A stretch of DNA of 64,000 nucleotides from an uncultured Anaerolineae bacterium (lineage in GTDB: Bacteria > Chloroflexota > Anaerolineae > Anaerolineales > Villigracilaceae). Positions within the stretch are counted from its first letter, which is position 1. Every line of letters starts with the position of its first letter. This document shows positions 27,083-36,515 of this stretch, in pieces. The DNA lies in contig CAIJPN010000002.1 of the NCBI GenBank assembly GCA_903822545.1, positions 1 to 64,000 of the forward strand, read 5' to 3'. A program made the translations under genes and the position numbers. Under the pieces are notes generated by a model. The model was given only the letters and a program-made list of their open reading frames with translations, made no database searches and was not told where the DNA came from.

Positions 27083-30000
27083 CTACTTTTCATCTTTTTT
27101 CATGCTTAATTGTGCGATGGTGCGTGGCGCGCCCAGGGCATGGCCTAGTTCGCGGGCGGCGATTTGCAACACGGCTTCTACGGTTGTGGCGCTCTGGATC
27201 TTCTGGCTGATGGTGTTGAGCATGGATTCGCGTTCAGCCTGTTGTTGGGCGCGAGCGAAGGAGTAAGCATTTTGGAGAGCGGTGGCTACCTGCGAGGCCA
27301 GTGTGGTGTAAATGCTGGCGTCTTCTGCCGAGAAGGCGTTCAACTGATCCGATTGTACATCCAGCACACCGAGTAGTTGCTCACCGATGACGAGCGGAAC
27401 GGCCATTTCAGATTTGGTTTCGGGCAACATTGGGTTGGGCAGCCAGCCGGGTTCAGTATGCACGTTGTTGGCAATCACGTATTCGCGGGAGCGTCCGGCT
27501 CGGGCTACCAGCGATTGCTCAGTTGCGAGCGGAATGATGGTGGTGCCGTGCGTGCCTTCGTTCTCATCACCTTCTTTCCAACCACAGGCTGTGATTACCA
27601 TGTTTTTGGCGCGTTCATCATAAGTGAACACGTGAGCATGGTACAGGCCAAACCGGCGCTGGGTGAGGAATACCACGGATTGGAGCATTTTCTGAATATC
27701 CAGTTCGCGGGATGACACGGTGCTGACTTCGGCCACTGCTGCGAGCTGGCGGGCGCGCTGGTCGAGTTCGAATTGGCCGCGTTTGGTTTCTTCGAACTGC
27801 CTGAGACTTTCGATATGGGCGCTGAGGCGTTCGGCTACATCGTTGATCAGGGAGATGGATTCTGTATCATCCTGGCTTAACCCGATCACCGAAAGTTTGC
27901 CGATGGATTCTTCACGGATCTTAATCGGCATTGTGGTGACCTGTTCTTCGGTTTCTGGGGTCGGGGCTGCATCTACAGGTTTGACCTCGCGCAGATCATA
28001 CATAAAACTGAGTTTTTCGGTTTCACGTGCTTGCAGGTATTGCCGCCACCCTTCAATGGTGGCGCGGCGGCTGGTTTGTTCTGCCTCGGCGCGGTAGCGG
28101 TTGGCGCTATCCAGCAGGCGCAGGTTTTCAACTTGTTGCGATACCTGGCGGGCGACGATGGTGATCAGTTCGGCTGTGCGTGGATTTGATTGCTGCGCAT
28201 CAATGGCAACTGCCAGCGAGCCGATCGGCTCACCGCTGATCGCGATGGGCGCTCTAACAGTGGGTGTTTCTTCAGACCACTGGGTTTCTTCGGTGATGGG
28301 TGTCACCTGGTTCTGTTCAAAGATGAAGCCGGCATGTTCTGGCTGGTGGATGGCATCCAGGTAATCTTCCCACCCGGCGCGGGCCAGGCGGCGGGCCTGC
28401 TTTTCCACTTCGGCGCGGGCTTCGTTGGTTTCGGCCAGCAGGTTGGCATTTTGAATGGCTACGGCCAATTGTCCGGCCAGGGCTTCGAAGGCTGAGAGCA
28501 TTTCCTGGTTCAGCGAACCAGGAACCCGGCTTTGCAGGTCGAGCACGCCTACCACGCGATCAGCTACCAGCAGGGGAACGGCCATTTCAGAACGGGTATC
28601 AGGCAGCAGCGGGTTGGGTTTGAAGGTTGGGCTGGATGCAGTATCGGCGATAACCACTGAGCGCCTTTCGATAGCTGCACGACCATTGATGGAGTTTGTG
28701 TTCAAGGGGAGTTTGTGCCCGCGGCCAACCAGTTCCACACCAACCGGGCCGGTACCGGCTTTCAGCAGCAGTTCTGTGCGGCTCGGGTTAGGTAGGTATA
28801 CCTGGGTATAGTAAAGATCGAAGCGTGAGCGGATGAGTTCTGTAGCATCGTGTAGCAGGATCTCGAGATCACGCACCTGGGAGACGGAGCGGCCGACTTC
28901 AGCTGCCAGTTCCAGGCTGTGGGTACGTTCTGCTACGCGGCCTTCCAGTGAACCAATGATTTCGCGCAACTGGGCGGTCATCGAGTTGAAAGCTCTGGAG
29001 AGCACGCCGATTTCATCTGAGCTTTGGGTTTCAACCATTAAGTTCAGGTTGCCTTCGGCAACTTTGGCAGCCGTACTGGTCAGGCTGATGATTGGGTTGA
29101 CGAAACTGGTGGCGAAGCGCGTACCAACCGAGACGGACAGGACGCCAATGATCAGCGCGGCCAGGCCAATGACCAGGCCCAGCGTGCCTGCCAACTGATT
29201 GACCGGGGCCAGGGATTCGGAAACATCAATTTTGGCAATGAGACCCCAGGTTTGCGCATCGGCGCGCGATGTGCTTGATTCTGTGATTTCTACCGGCGAC
29301 CACACTGCCATTACTTGAAGTCCACGGTAATCAGTGAAAGTCCCCTGACTTGATTCGCCTGCCAGCGCCGAGCGTGATGCAACCGTATCCACTTTGAATT
29401 TTGGATCCAGGATGGTCGATTCTACGCCCAGGTCTGCCAGGAAACGGGTTTCTGTGCGGCGGGTTTGGTCTTGCCCGACAATGAAGGTTTCACCCGTATT
29501 GCCCAGGCCGGTGGTTTCAGACATGATGTCTTGAATTTGGGCTTGTGATGCTTGTGCCACCACGATCATTTCAATTTCGTTTTTCTCATTCAGCAGGGGG
29601 ATGGCAAAGAAGCCAGCCGGTTTCCCTCCGGTGGGCGCGTAAGGTGCAAAATCTACAAATTCGAACGATTTGCTTTCTTTGACTTCACGAACCAGGGAAC
29701 CCAGGTTTGTATCTTTGTATTCCCCGGTGATGATGTTGGTCTGGTAATCAGCTTCTTTGGCGACAGAGTAGAAAATAAAACCATCAGCGCTGATCAGGAA
29801 AATATCGTAAAAGTCATAGTTTTCTTTGAAGTTGGTCAGGTAGTCTTTTTGGCGACCTTCCAACTGGGGCACAAAAACTTCATTGGCGAAAGAAGTTGTT
29901 GCAATGGCCCAGTTCAACCCCGGGATGTTCAGTGGGGCATATACGCTTAGTTCATACACTCCGGTGGTGCCAACTCTTAACTCTGAGCCTGTTTCGCCGG

Positions 30001-31015
30001 CCAGGGCTTTCTGACCATCCGTATCTGGTTTAGGATCACCGATTGCGCCCTGCTTGACAACGCGGTCGCTGCGTAATTGGATTTCGCCGCTCGCAGTGTT
30101 GCCAACCAGGAAGGATTCAGCCGAGGGGGTCAGGCCGGTGCGATCCTGGACGACGGCGTTGATTTCAGCCAGCGGTAGTTGGTAGACCAGCATCCCCACC
30201 AATACCTGGGCGTTATAGATGGGGGTCCCGATGAACATGGTCTGTTTGTCAAATATCAAGGCCGTATCGGCAATAACAGATTGGCCGACCGGGTTTTTTT
30301 TCAATGACTGGTATAGCCCGGCCAGGTTGCTGTCTTTGTAAGGCCCAGAAACAAGGTTGGTGCCAAATAGATCGGTTTTGAGGGTGCTGTAAACGATATT
30401 CCCGGTTGTGTCAATTAAGAAGGCATCTTCGTAGCCATGAATGGCTGTGTAGCCGCTAAAGAAACCATGCTGTTCCAGATGGACGGTGCTGTAAGCGCTA
30501 CCATCTGGAGCCATTTGGAGATCGCTCTTCCCCAGGTACAGGTCGCGCACCTGGGTGGCGCCACTCTCTTTGAATCCGGCTTCCAGGTCGAGAACACCAG
30601 AGATTACACCAGGGTCTGAGGCCACATCACGCACATCGGCATCCCATACTTGGAAAGCGTTGAAAATCTGGTCTCTTTTTAAGTTATTGATGGCTTCGAG
30701 TTTGGCAATGGCAGCCTGTCTTAGTGCAGCAGTGGTTTCGCGCAAAGTCACCATGTCACCTTGGCGTTCTGATAAGTAGTTTGTGACCTGGTTCACTTTG
30801 ATCTGCTGCACAGCTGCCAGCTTATCGAAAGCATCTTTTGTGAGTGCGTTACTAACCTGTACATAAGTAGCCCATCCCAAGACGATGCTGATCAGTACCA
30901 CCGGGATAATGGCCGCGCCAATCACGATGGCGGTCAGGCGGTTGCGAATGGATGCCTGTAAAAATCCAGACAAAGATGAGCCAAGATTTTTGGGGTTTAA
31001 GTTTGGTGTGCTCAT
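27083..31015 (-). CDS. Large membrane receptor (Cache-like, HAMP, GAF) without kinase
   Basis: 1310 aa. A membrane helix near residues 27-50, an unusually long extracytoplasmic part (about 50-605) that probably holds two Cache-like sensor regions (repeated phrases such as YKDSNL and YKDTNLG), a second helix and a HAMP domain (about 610-690). The cytoplasmic part has about four GAF-like modules, including WEDYLDAIHQPEHAGFIFE and WRQYLQARETEKLSFMYD, which match modules in the linked kinase. There is no HisKA, HATPase or chemoreceptor signalling hairpin. The C-terminal 45 residues (QKIQSATTVEAVLQ, ARELGHALGAPR) are shared with the two other receptors. It likely passes a signal to the kinase encoded 32 nt downstream by direct contact. 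Confidence 0.82.
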   Translation of the reverse strand: MSTPNLNPKNLGSSLSGFLQASIRNRLTAIVIGAAIIPVVLISIVLGWATYVQVSNALTKDAFDKLAAVQQIKVNQVTNYLSERQGDMVTLRETTAALRQAAIAKLEAINNLKRDQIFNAFQVWDADVRDVASDPGVISGVLDLEAGFKESGATQVRDLYLGKSDLQMAPDGSAYSTVHLEQHGFFSGYTAIHGYEDAFLIDTTGNIVYSTLKTDLFGTNLVSGPYKDSNLAGLYQSLKKNPVGQSVIADTALIFDKQTMFIGTPIYNAQVLVGMLVYQLPLAEINAVVQDRTGLTPSAESFLVGNTASGEIQLRSDRVVKQGAIGDPKPDTDGQKALAGETGSELRVGTTGVYELSVYAPLNIPGLNWAIATTSFANEVFVPQLEGRQKDYLTNFKENYDFYDIFLISADGFIFYSVAKEADYQTNIITGEYKDTNLGSLVREVKESKSFEFVDFAPYAPTGGKPAGFFAIPLLNEKNEIEMIVVAQASQAQIQDIMSETTGLGNTGETFIVGQDQTRRTETRFLADLGVESTILDPKFKVDTVASRSALAGESSQGTFTDYRGLQVMAVWSPVEITESSTSRADAQTWGLIAKIDVSESLAPVNQLAGTLGLVIGLAALIIGVLSVSVGTRFATSFVNPIISLTSTAAKVAEGNLNLMVETQSSDEIGVLSRAFNSMTAQLREIIGSLEGRVAERTHSLELAAEVGRSVSQVRDLEILLHDATELIRSRFDLYYTQVYLPNPSRTELLLKAGTGPVGVELVGRGHKLPLNTNSINGRAAIERRSVVIADTASSPTFKPNPLLPDTRSEMAVPLLVADRVVGVLDLQSRVPGSLNQEMLSAFEALAGQLAVAIQNANLLAETNEARAEVEKQARRLARAGWEDYLDAIHQPEHAGFIFEQNQVTPITEETQWSEETPTVRAPIAISGEPIGSLAVAIDAQQSNPRTAELITIVARQVSQQVENLRLLDSANRYRAEAEQTSRRATIEGWRQYLQARETEKLSFMYDLREVKPVDAAPTPETEEQVTTMPIKIREESIGKLSVIGLSQDDTESISLINDVAERLSAHIESLRQFEETKRGQFELDQRARQLAAVAEVSTVSSRELDIQKMLQSVVFLTQRRFGLYHAHVFTYDERAKNMVITACGWKEGDENEGTHGTTIIPLATEQSLVARAGRSREYVIANNVHTEPGWLPNPMLPETKSEMAVPLVIGEQLLGVLDVQSDQLNAFSAEDASIYTTLASQVATALQNAYSFARAQQQAERESMLNTISQKIQSATTVEAVLQIAARELGHALGAPRTIAQLSMKKDEK

Positions 31016-31101
31016 GGCACCTCCTGGTAGACAAAAAAGCGGGGTAACTTTCTAAAGAAGATCAGACAGGTAAAGAAAACCCGTTGGGGTTTCTTTCTGG
31101 G

Positions 31102-32979
31102 CTAGTTATTGCTTCCGGGCAGATCGTTTTTCTCACTATTTGCCTGGATCCTGGCGCTGACGCGAGGAGCGCCAAGAGCCAGCCCAAGCTCGCGAGCTGC
31201 AATCTGGAGGGTTTCTTCCACTGACGATGAGCGCTGGATTCTCTGGCCAATGGCGTTGACCATGGTTTCCAGTTCAGCCTGTGAGCGGGATTGTTCCAGT
31301 GAGCGAGCGTTTTGCAATGAGATGGCGACCTGACTGGCGAGGGATTGCAGCAACTCCACATCTTCTTCGCCTAGGCCATTGATCACGTTTTGCTGCACGT
31401 CCAGCACACCCAGCACCTGGTTACCCATCGAAATCGGGATGGCTGTTTCAGATTTGGTGTCGGGCAGCAGCGGGTTGGGCAGCCAGCCTTCAGCTTTGGT
31501 CACATCTTGCACCAACACCGGGGCGTTGCTATCAGCTGCGCGACCCACCAGGCCGCGCCCCTTGGGGATTTTATGCCCGCGTGCCAGCATGGTGGCCCCG
31601 GCTTCACCAGTACCGCCAGACATTACCAGGAATTCGTGCGCATCATCGAAGAAATAAATGTGGGCATGATAGTAGTGGAACGCGGCCTGCACCTGTTCCA
31701 CCACGTTGGTAGCCAGTTGTCGAGGGTTGGTGGCTGCCGAGAGACGGCGGCTGACTTCTGCCGAGGTTTGCACCGCCAGGGCGCGGCGGCGCACATCTTC
31801 GAAGGCCAGGCCTAGGCGGGCGGTCATCACATTGAACGTGTCTGCCAGCGCACCGATTTCATCTGCGGATGCCACATCCGCCTGGACATCAAACTTACCA
31901 CTGGAGATTTCCTGGGCGGTGGCTGTCAGCGCTACGATTGGGCGGGTCAACTGCCGCGCGATGGTGATCGAGAGCACAATGGCAAGCCCCATGGCGACTA
32001 CTACGATTGCCAGTGTAGCAGTGGTGACCAGTTGGGCGGTGGCCTGCGCCTGGGCAGTCTTTTCTGCACCGAGCCTGGTTCCCAGGTCCAGGATTTTGAG
32101 CGTCAGCGGCTCTACTGCGCGACCGGCTTCGATCAGGGCTGCATCATTTTCTGCAATTTGCTGGTCAATATCTACCAGCTGGTCAAAGGCTTTGATGTAG
32201 ATGTCAGCCTGGCGGTTCAGTTCCTGCTTCTTGGTTGTGGTGAGCGTTTCGCTGGCTGAAATTTGCTCTTTGAGCCGGGCAACCATGGTGTGAACGTTTT
32301 CATCGTATTGCGAGTCGCCACGCGCGATGAAGTCTTTTTCGTTGCGGCGAATTTCAAGGTAAGAGATTTCAAGCGCCTCCATGCCTGGTTTTCCAGCGAT
32401 TTCTGTTTCGATGATCCGGGCGGCGGCGCGGAATTCGCCCTGGAAGCCTGTGGTTTCGCTATAACCGCGCTGGCCATATGCATTTACCAGCGCATTAAAA
32501 ATGGATTCGTAATTATCCACATAGCCTTTCAGGGTGGCGATATCGTTTTCGTAGCCTGCCTGGGTGAATTCACCAGTAGAAAGGGTGGCCGCTACTGCGC
32601 CAAACTGATCCAGCGCATCAAGATTTTCGCGCATGGCTTTAACCGCTGTCGAGTATAGTGCGTAGTAGTTGCTATAAGCGGTATCATAGCCCTCGCTTTC
32701 CCAGCGCAGTTGGAAGTTCTTTTCAGCGCGGCGGGCGCGTAGCAGTTCAATATCTAACTGGTTGGCAAGACGGCGCATTTCCACGCCTTGTGACAACGTA
32801 TCTTGGAATTCAGTTTGCACCAGGTATAGACCGTACAAGGTCACGGCGGCGATGATGATAGTGAAAACGAACAATGCCCCAAACGCGAATAGCAGTTTTC
32901 GCCCCAGGGGCTGCCTGGCCCAAAAACCGAACTGCCTGATGCCGGTTGATGCGGATTGAGTGACTGGGCTTGTATTCAT
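31102..32979 (-). CDS. Membrane receptor (helical sensor, HAMP, GAF) without kinase
   Basis: 625 aa. A membrane helix (about 28-53), an extracytoplasmic helical region (about 54-315) of the kind seen in four-helix-bundle chemoreceptor sensors, a second helix (about 318-340), HAMP (about 340-395) and one GAF domain (about 415-560; FHYYHAHIYFFDDA, KSETAIPISMGNQVLGVLDVQ). It has no kinase or methyl-accepting domain. The C-terminal tail (QRIQRSSSVEETLQ, ARELGLALGAPR) is closely related to the tails of the receptors on each side. It starts 3 nt after the preceding receptor stop, and 86 nt separate it from the next gene, the widest gap within the operon core. Confidence 0.85.
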   Translation of the reverse strand: MNTSPVTQSASTGIRQFGFWARQPLGRKLLFAFGALFVFTIIIAAVTLYGLYLVQTEFQDTLSQGVEMRRLANQLDIELLRARRAEKNFQLRWESEGYDTAYSNYYALYSTAVKAMRENLDALDQFGAVAATLSTGEFTQAGYENDIATLKGYVDNYESIFNALVNAYGQRGYSETTGFQGEFRAAARIIETEIAGKPGMEALEISYLEIRRNEKDFIARGDSQYDENVHTMVARLKEQISASETLTTTKKQELNRQADIYIKAFDQLVDIDQQIAENDAALIEAGRAVEPLTLKILDLGTRLGAEKTAQAQATAQLVTTATLAIVVVAMGLAIVLSITIARQLTRPIVALTATAQEISSGKFDVQADVASADEIGALADTFNVMTARLGLAFEDVRRRALAVQTSAEVSRRLSAATNPRQLATNVVEQVQAAFHYYHAHIYFFDDAHEFLVMSGGTGEAGATMLARGHKIPKGRGLVGRAADSNAPVLVQDVTKAEGWLPNPLLPDTKSETAIPISMGNQVLGVLDVQQNVINGLGEEDVELLQSLASQVAISLQNARSLEQSRSQAELETMVNAIGQRIQRSSSVEETLQIAARELGLALGAPRVSARIQANSEKNDLPGSNN

Positions 32980-32982
32980 GCT

Positions 32983-35436
32983 CTACTCCTGAACAGCTTT
33001 GCGCTCACCAGAAAGGGCCGCCGGTTCCACTGATACCATTGTGGGCCGCATCCCCAGGGCGCGGCCAAGTTCGCGCGCCGCAGTCTGTAAAGCAATTTCC
33101 ACGGTCGGCGCGCTCTGGATCTTCTGGCTGATCTGGTTCAAAACGGCTTCGCGTTCGGCCTCCTGTTGGGCCTGTGCGAAAGAACGGGAATTTTGCAGGG
33201 CTACGGCCACTTGCGCGGCCAGTGTCGTCTTGATATTTACATCCACTTCAGTAAAACGGTTAACCTGTTCCGATTGCACATCCAGCACACCTACCACTTT
33301 GCCGCCCACCATCATCGGCACAGCCATTTCTGCGCGTGTATCTGGCAGCAATGGGTTGGGCAGGAAGTCTGGATCGAGGGTGACATCATTGACCACCACA
33401 CCAGCTTGCGAACGGGCGGCGCGGGCCACCAGCGATTGTTCGCGGTCGAATGGGATGGTGCGCCCTTCTGATACCATTTGCCGCCCGGTTTCACCTGCGC
33501 CAGCGGTGAGCACCAGGGTATCCCCGCTTTCATTGAGCAGGTAAATGTGCGCATGGTAAAGATTGAAAGATTTTTTGGCCAGGTCTACCACTTCTTGCAG
33601 CAGCTTCTGTGCTTCAGTGATGGTAGCGGTGGCGATACCTACGGTTGCCACCACGCCCAGGTCGTTCGCCATTTTTTGGGTGGTCTGGAACTGGCGGATG
33701 GTTTGGAGCGCGATCGCTACCTGGCTGGCGATGGAACTGATCAGGTCGGCGTCTTGCTGGCCCAGGCTATTCACTATGTTATTTTGTACATCCAGCACCC
33801 CCAGGGCCTTGTTACCGGCCAGGATTGGCACCGCGATTTCAGCTTTGGTTTCTGGAAGCAATGGGTTCGGCAGCCAGCCTTCAGCTTTGCTGGTATCTGG
33901 CACAAGCACGATCTCCCTTGATTCTGCTGCCCGGCCTACCAGGCCGCGTCCGTGCTGGATTTTGTGGCCGCGCTCCAGCAGGATCCGGCCCGCTTCGCCG
34001 GTACCGCCTGCCATCAGCAGGTTTTCCCCTGAGTCATCCAGCAGGTAAATGTGGGCATGGTAGTAATTGAAGGCAGACTGGAGCTGGTTCACCACTTCCA
34101 CGACCAGCTTTTGTTCATCAGTGATGGTGGAAATACGGCGGCTGACTTCGCCCGCCGTTGCCAGGGCTTTGGTGCGGTCGGCCACGCGCAATTCCAGCGT
34201 GGCGATGAAATCGCGCAACTGGGAGGTCATACGGTTGAAGGTGCCTGCCAGGGTACCGATTTCATCACTGCTTTCCACTTTGGCCTGGATGTTGATGTCA
34301 CCGGCGGCGATGGCTTCAGCGGTATGGGTAAGGCGGGTGATTGGCCCTGAGAGTGTGCGCGAAACAAACAGACCGACCAGGCCGACAATAAAGCCAATGC
34401 CCAACGTCAGCAGAATGTTGGATTGGGCCTGCTGGTTGATGGGGGCCAGGAATTGTGTCTGCGGTACAGCAAACACCACCAGCCAGTTTTGCGTGGTCAT
34501 GGATGTCACCGCCACTTGTTCCAGGTTACCATCAGTTGTTAGCTCCGCTGCAAAATAAGGCTGGCTGGCCGCATTTTGCAAGCCTGCTTCAAAATCGGGG
34601 CGGTTGGTTGCCAGTTCTTCTGGGGTTCCGGGTGGAAGCAAGCGTTTGGTCTGGAGGTCGGTTACCAGTTTGGCATCCAGCGGCACCACCGATTTATAGA
34701 TTGCGGCGACGTTGGCCCCATGCGCGAGACGCACGTGGTTTTCATCCAGGAGCACCGGGAAGGAGCCTGCGCCCACCAGGCCTTTTTGCGGGATCACATA
34801 CTCCATCAACACGGCTGCATCAAAACGTTTGCGGATGATGCCAATGATATTGCCGGCGGCATCATGCACCGGTGCGGCAAAGTAAATGGATGGTTTTTTG
34901 GTTGTACTATCGTATTCTACGGTTGATGCGTATGGCCGGTTGGTCAAGATAACTTCCTGGAAATAAACGCGGTCAGACCGATCTGTGCCGTTTGCGCTTG
35001 GTTCGGTGTCAATCAGGGTGATCCCCTTGGCATCCAGGATGGCGATGGAGTTCAAGTAAACCGGGTCTTTGCGGCTCGTGCCCGCCAGGAAGCGCAGGAG
35101 GCGGGATTCTTCCGGGCTGTTGGCGCGTTGCCCCTCAGGCAGGGTGATGTAGTCCACGATGGCGGCAAACTGGGCCTCCGCGCGCACTGCATGGGTGTTT
35201 TCTGCCATGAACGCATCCAGGATGGCTGCTGTTTGTTTCGCGCCTGCAAACAGCTTTTCATTAGCCTCGCTGGTCAGGGCTTGCTGGGTATTTTGGGTGT
35301 TGATGACTGCGATAATGACCAGCGGGATGATGGCCACTGCCAGCAGGGCTATAATCAATTTAGCGCCCAGGCTGAAATCACGCCAGCGTAAAGAAAAACC
35401 TGGTCGGGTAGATTGTACAGTTGTAGTTGTATTCAT
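32983..35436 (-). CDS. Membrane receptor (dCache-like, HAMP, two GAF) without kinase
   Basis: 817 aa. A membrane helix (about 25-47), an extracytoplasmic double-Cache-like domain (about 50-320; IAILDAKGITLIDTEPS, STVEYDSTTKKPSIYFA), a second helix (about 325-350), HAMP (about 350-400) and two GAF domains (about 425-570 and 610-760). Cache domains bind amino acids, organic acids or amines. No kinase or methyl-accepting region is present. The last 45 residues (QKIQSAPTVEIALQ, ARELGRALGMRP) match the tails of the two other receptors. It lies 19 nt after the solute-binding lipoprotein gene, which suggests the binding protein presents its ligand to this receptor. Confidence 0.86.
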   Translation of the reverse strand: MNTTTTVQSTRPGFSLRWRDFSLGAKLIIALLAVAIIPLVIIAVINTQNTQQALTSEANEKLFAGAKQTAAILDAFMAENTHAVRAEAQFAAIVDYITLPEGQRANSPEESRLLRFLAGTSRKDPVYLNSIAILDAKGITLIDTEPSANGTDRSDRVYFQEVILTNRPYASTVEYDSTTKKPSIYFAAPVHDAAGNIIGIIRKRFDAAVLMEYVIPQKGLVGAGSFPVLLDENHVRLAHGANVAAIYKSVVPLDAKLVTDLQTKRLLPPGTPEELATNRPDFEAGLQNAASQPYFAAELTTDGNLEQVAVTSMTTQNWLVVFAVPQTQFLAPINQQAQSNILLTLGIGFIVGLVGLFVSRTLSGPITRLTHTAEAIAAGDINIQAKVESSDEIGTLAGTFNRMTSQLRDFIATLELRVADRTKALATAGEVSRRISTITDEQKLVVEVVNQLQSAFNYYHAHIYLLDDSGENLLMAGGTGEAGRILLERGHKIQHGRGLVGRAAESREIVLVPDTSKAEGWLPNPLLPETKAEIAVPILAGNKALGVLDVQNNIVNSLGQQDADLISSIASQVAIALQTIRQFQTTQKMANDLGVVATVGIATATITEAQKLLQEVVDLAKKSFNLYHAHIYLLNESGDTLVLTAGAGETGRQMVSEGRTIPFDREQSLVARAARSQAGVVVNDVTLDPDFLPNPLLPDTRAEMAVPMMVGGKVVGVLDVQSEQVNRFTEVDVNIKTTLAAQVAVALQNSRSFAQAQQEAEREAVLNQISQKIQSAPTVEIALQTAARELGRALGMRPTMVSVEPAALSGERKAVQE

Positions 35437-35455
35437 CTTTTTCGCTCCTCTTCAT

Positions 35456-36427
35456 TCACGGTAGGAAGGAAGGGTTGAGAAAGTGTTCATCGATCTGGAT
35501 GGGGTATGAAATAATGCCCTTGTCGCTCAAAAACTGGAGTTCAGTTCGGGCCGGGTAATAGATGGAGGTTGTTTCGGTGCCTTTTTGGAACGCTGCTTTG
35601 TTATCTGCCAGGCCGTACAACTTTATCCCTTCCAGCGAAATATCTGTTACCTGTAAACCAAGCGCTCTTGCGATGATCTCATTCCCTTCAACCGGGTTGT
35701 CCTGCCAGAATTGCACTGCTTCGAGCCAGGCCGCAATAAAAGCCTTCACATCTTCAGGACGCTCATCCAGGACACTTGAACGGAAGGCAAACACATCCAA
35801 AAGCAAGCCGGGCGTATCGGCGCTGGTGAATATGGGATTGGCGCCTTTTTCGCGCGCCTGCCCTGCATAAGGCTCATAGGTATGGCCCGCATCGATTGTT
35901 CCGGGGATGGCATCTGGTATGGCTTCTACCGGAACTTCCACCAGGGTTATATCGCTTCGGGTCAGGCCATTCGCATCCAGCATTTTTTGTACCAGGATTT
36001 CCCCATACGTTCCGGCTTGCACACCGATACGCTTTCCGCGCAAATCTTTGGGGCTGGTAATTCCGGGGGCAGCCACAACCTGGTCTGCGCCATTTGATCC
36101 ATCGGTTACCAGCACAATATGGTTGTCTTCAGAAACGTCATCCAGCAGTACATCGCCAAGGGCTAACGCGCCGCCATCCAATAAACCTGACCCCAGGGCT
36201 GGCATAGTGTCTTTATAAGTTTCATAAAAAACAATTTCAACAACGACCCCGTGTTTTTCGAACAACCCCTTCTCCTGGGCGATCAGCATCGGGTACCAGC
36301 CTGGCCAAAGACTCCAGCCAACGCGCAAGGGTGGCTTTTCTGCCTGCGAAGTGGTCGGTGCGCAAGCGCTCAAAATGAACGCTGTTATCAGGATTACCGA
36401 AAAAATTCGTAACAATTTGGAGAGCAT
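35456..36427 (-). CDS. NitT/TauT-type solute-binding lipoprotein
   Basis: 323 aa. The lipobox LSAC puts the lipidated Cys at C22, so the protein is tethered outside the membrane. The mature part is an ABC-type periplasmic binding protein of the NitT/TauT/SsuA/THI5 group (LRVGWSLWPGWYPMLIAQEKGLF, GVQAGTYGEILV, GTIDAGHTYEPYA). Members bind nitrate, sulfonates, pyrimidines or amines. No permease or ATPase is near; all neighbours are sensory genes and it starts the tight part of the operon. It is therefore more likely a ligand-presenting co-receptor than a transport component. CAGGAG lies 7 nt before the ATG. The 88-nt gap upstream may hold a promoter, but none was convincing. Confidence 0.87.
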   Translation of the reverse strand: MLSKLLRIFSVILITAFILSACAPTTSQAEKPPLRVGWSLWPGWYPMLIAQEKGLFEKHGVVVEIVFYETYKDTMPALGSGLLDGGALALGDVLLDDVSEDNHIVLVTDGSNGADQVVAAPGITSPKDLRGKRIGVQAGTYGEILVQKMLDANGLTRSDITLVEVPVEAIPDAIPGTIDAGHTYEPYAGQAREKGANPIFTSADTPGLLLDVFAFRSSVLDERPEDVKAFIAAWLEAVQFWQDNPVEGNEIIARALGLQVTDISLEGIKLYGLADNKAAFQKGTETTSIYYPARTELQFLSDKGIISYPIQIDEHFLNPSFLP

Positions 36428-36515
36428 AGCGAAACTCCTGTTCTTCTTTAGACTAGCAAAAGATACCTTTCCTAATGTTTACAGGTGGGGAGCTTTTCGA
36501 TGATGTTTGCGCTCA

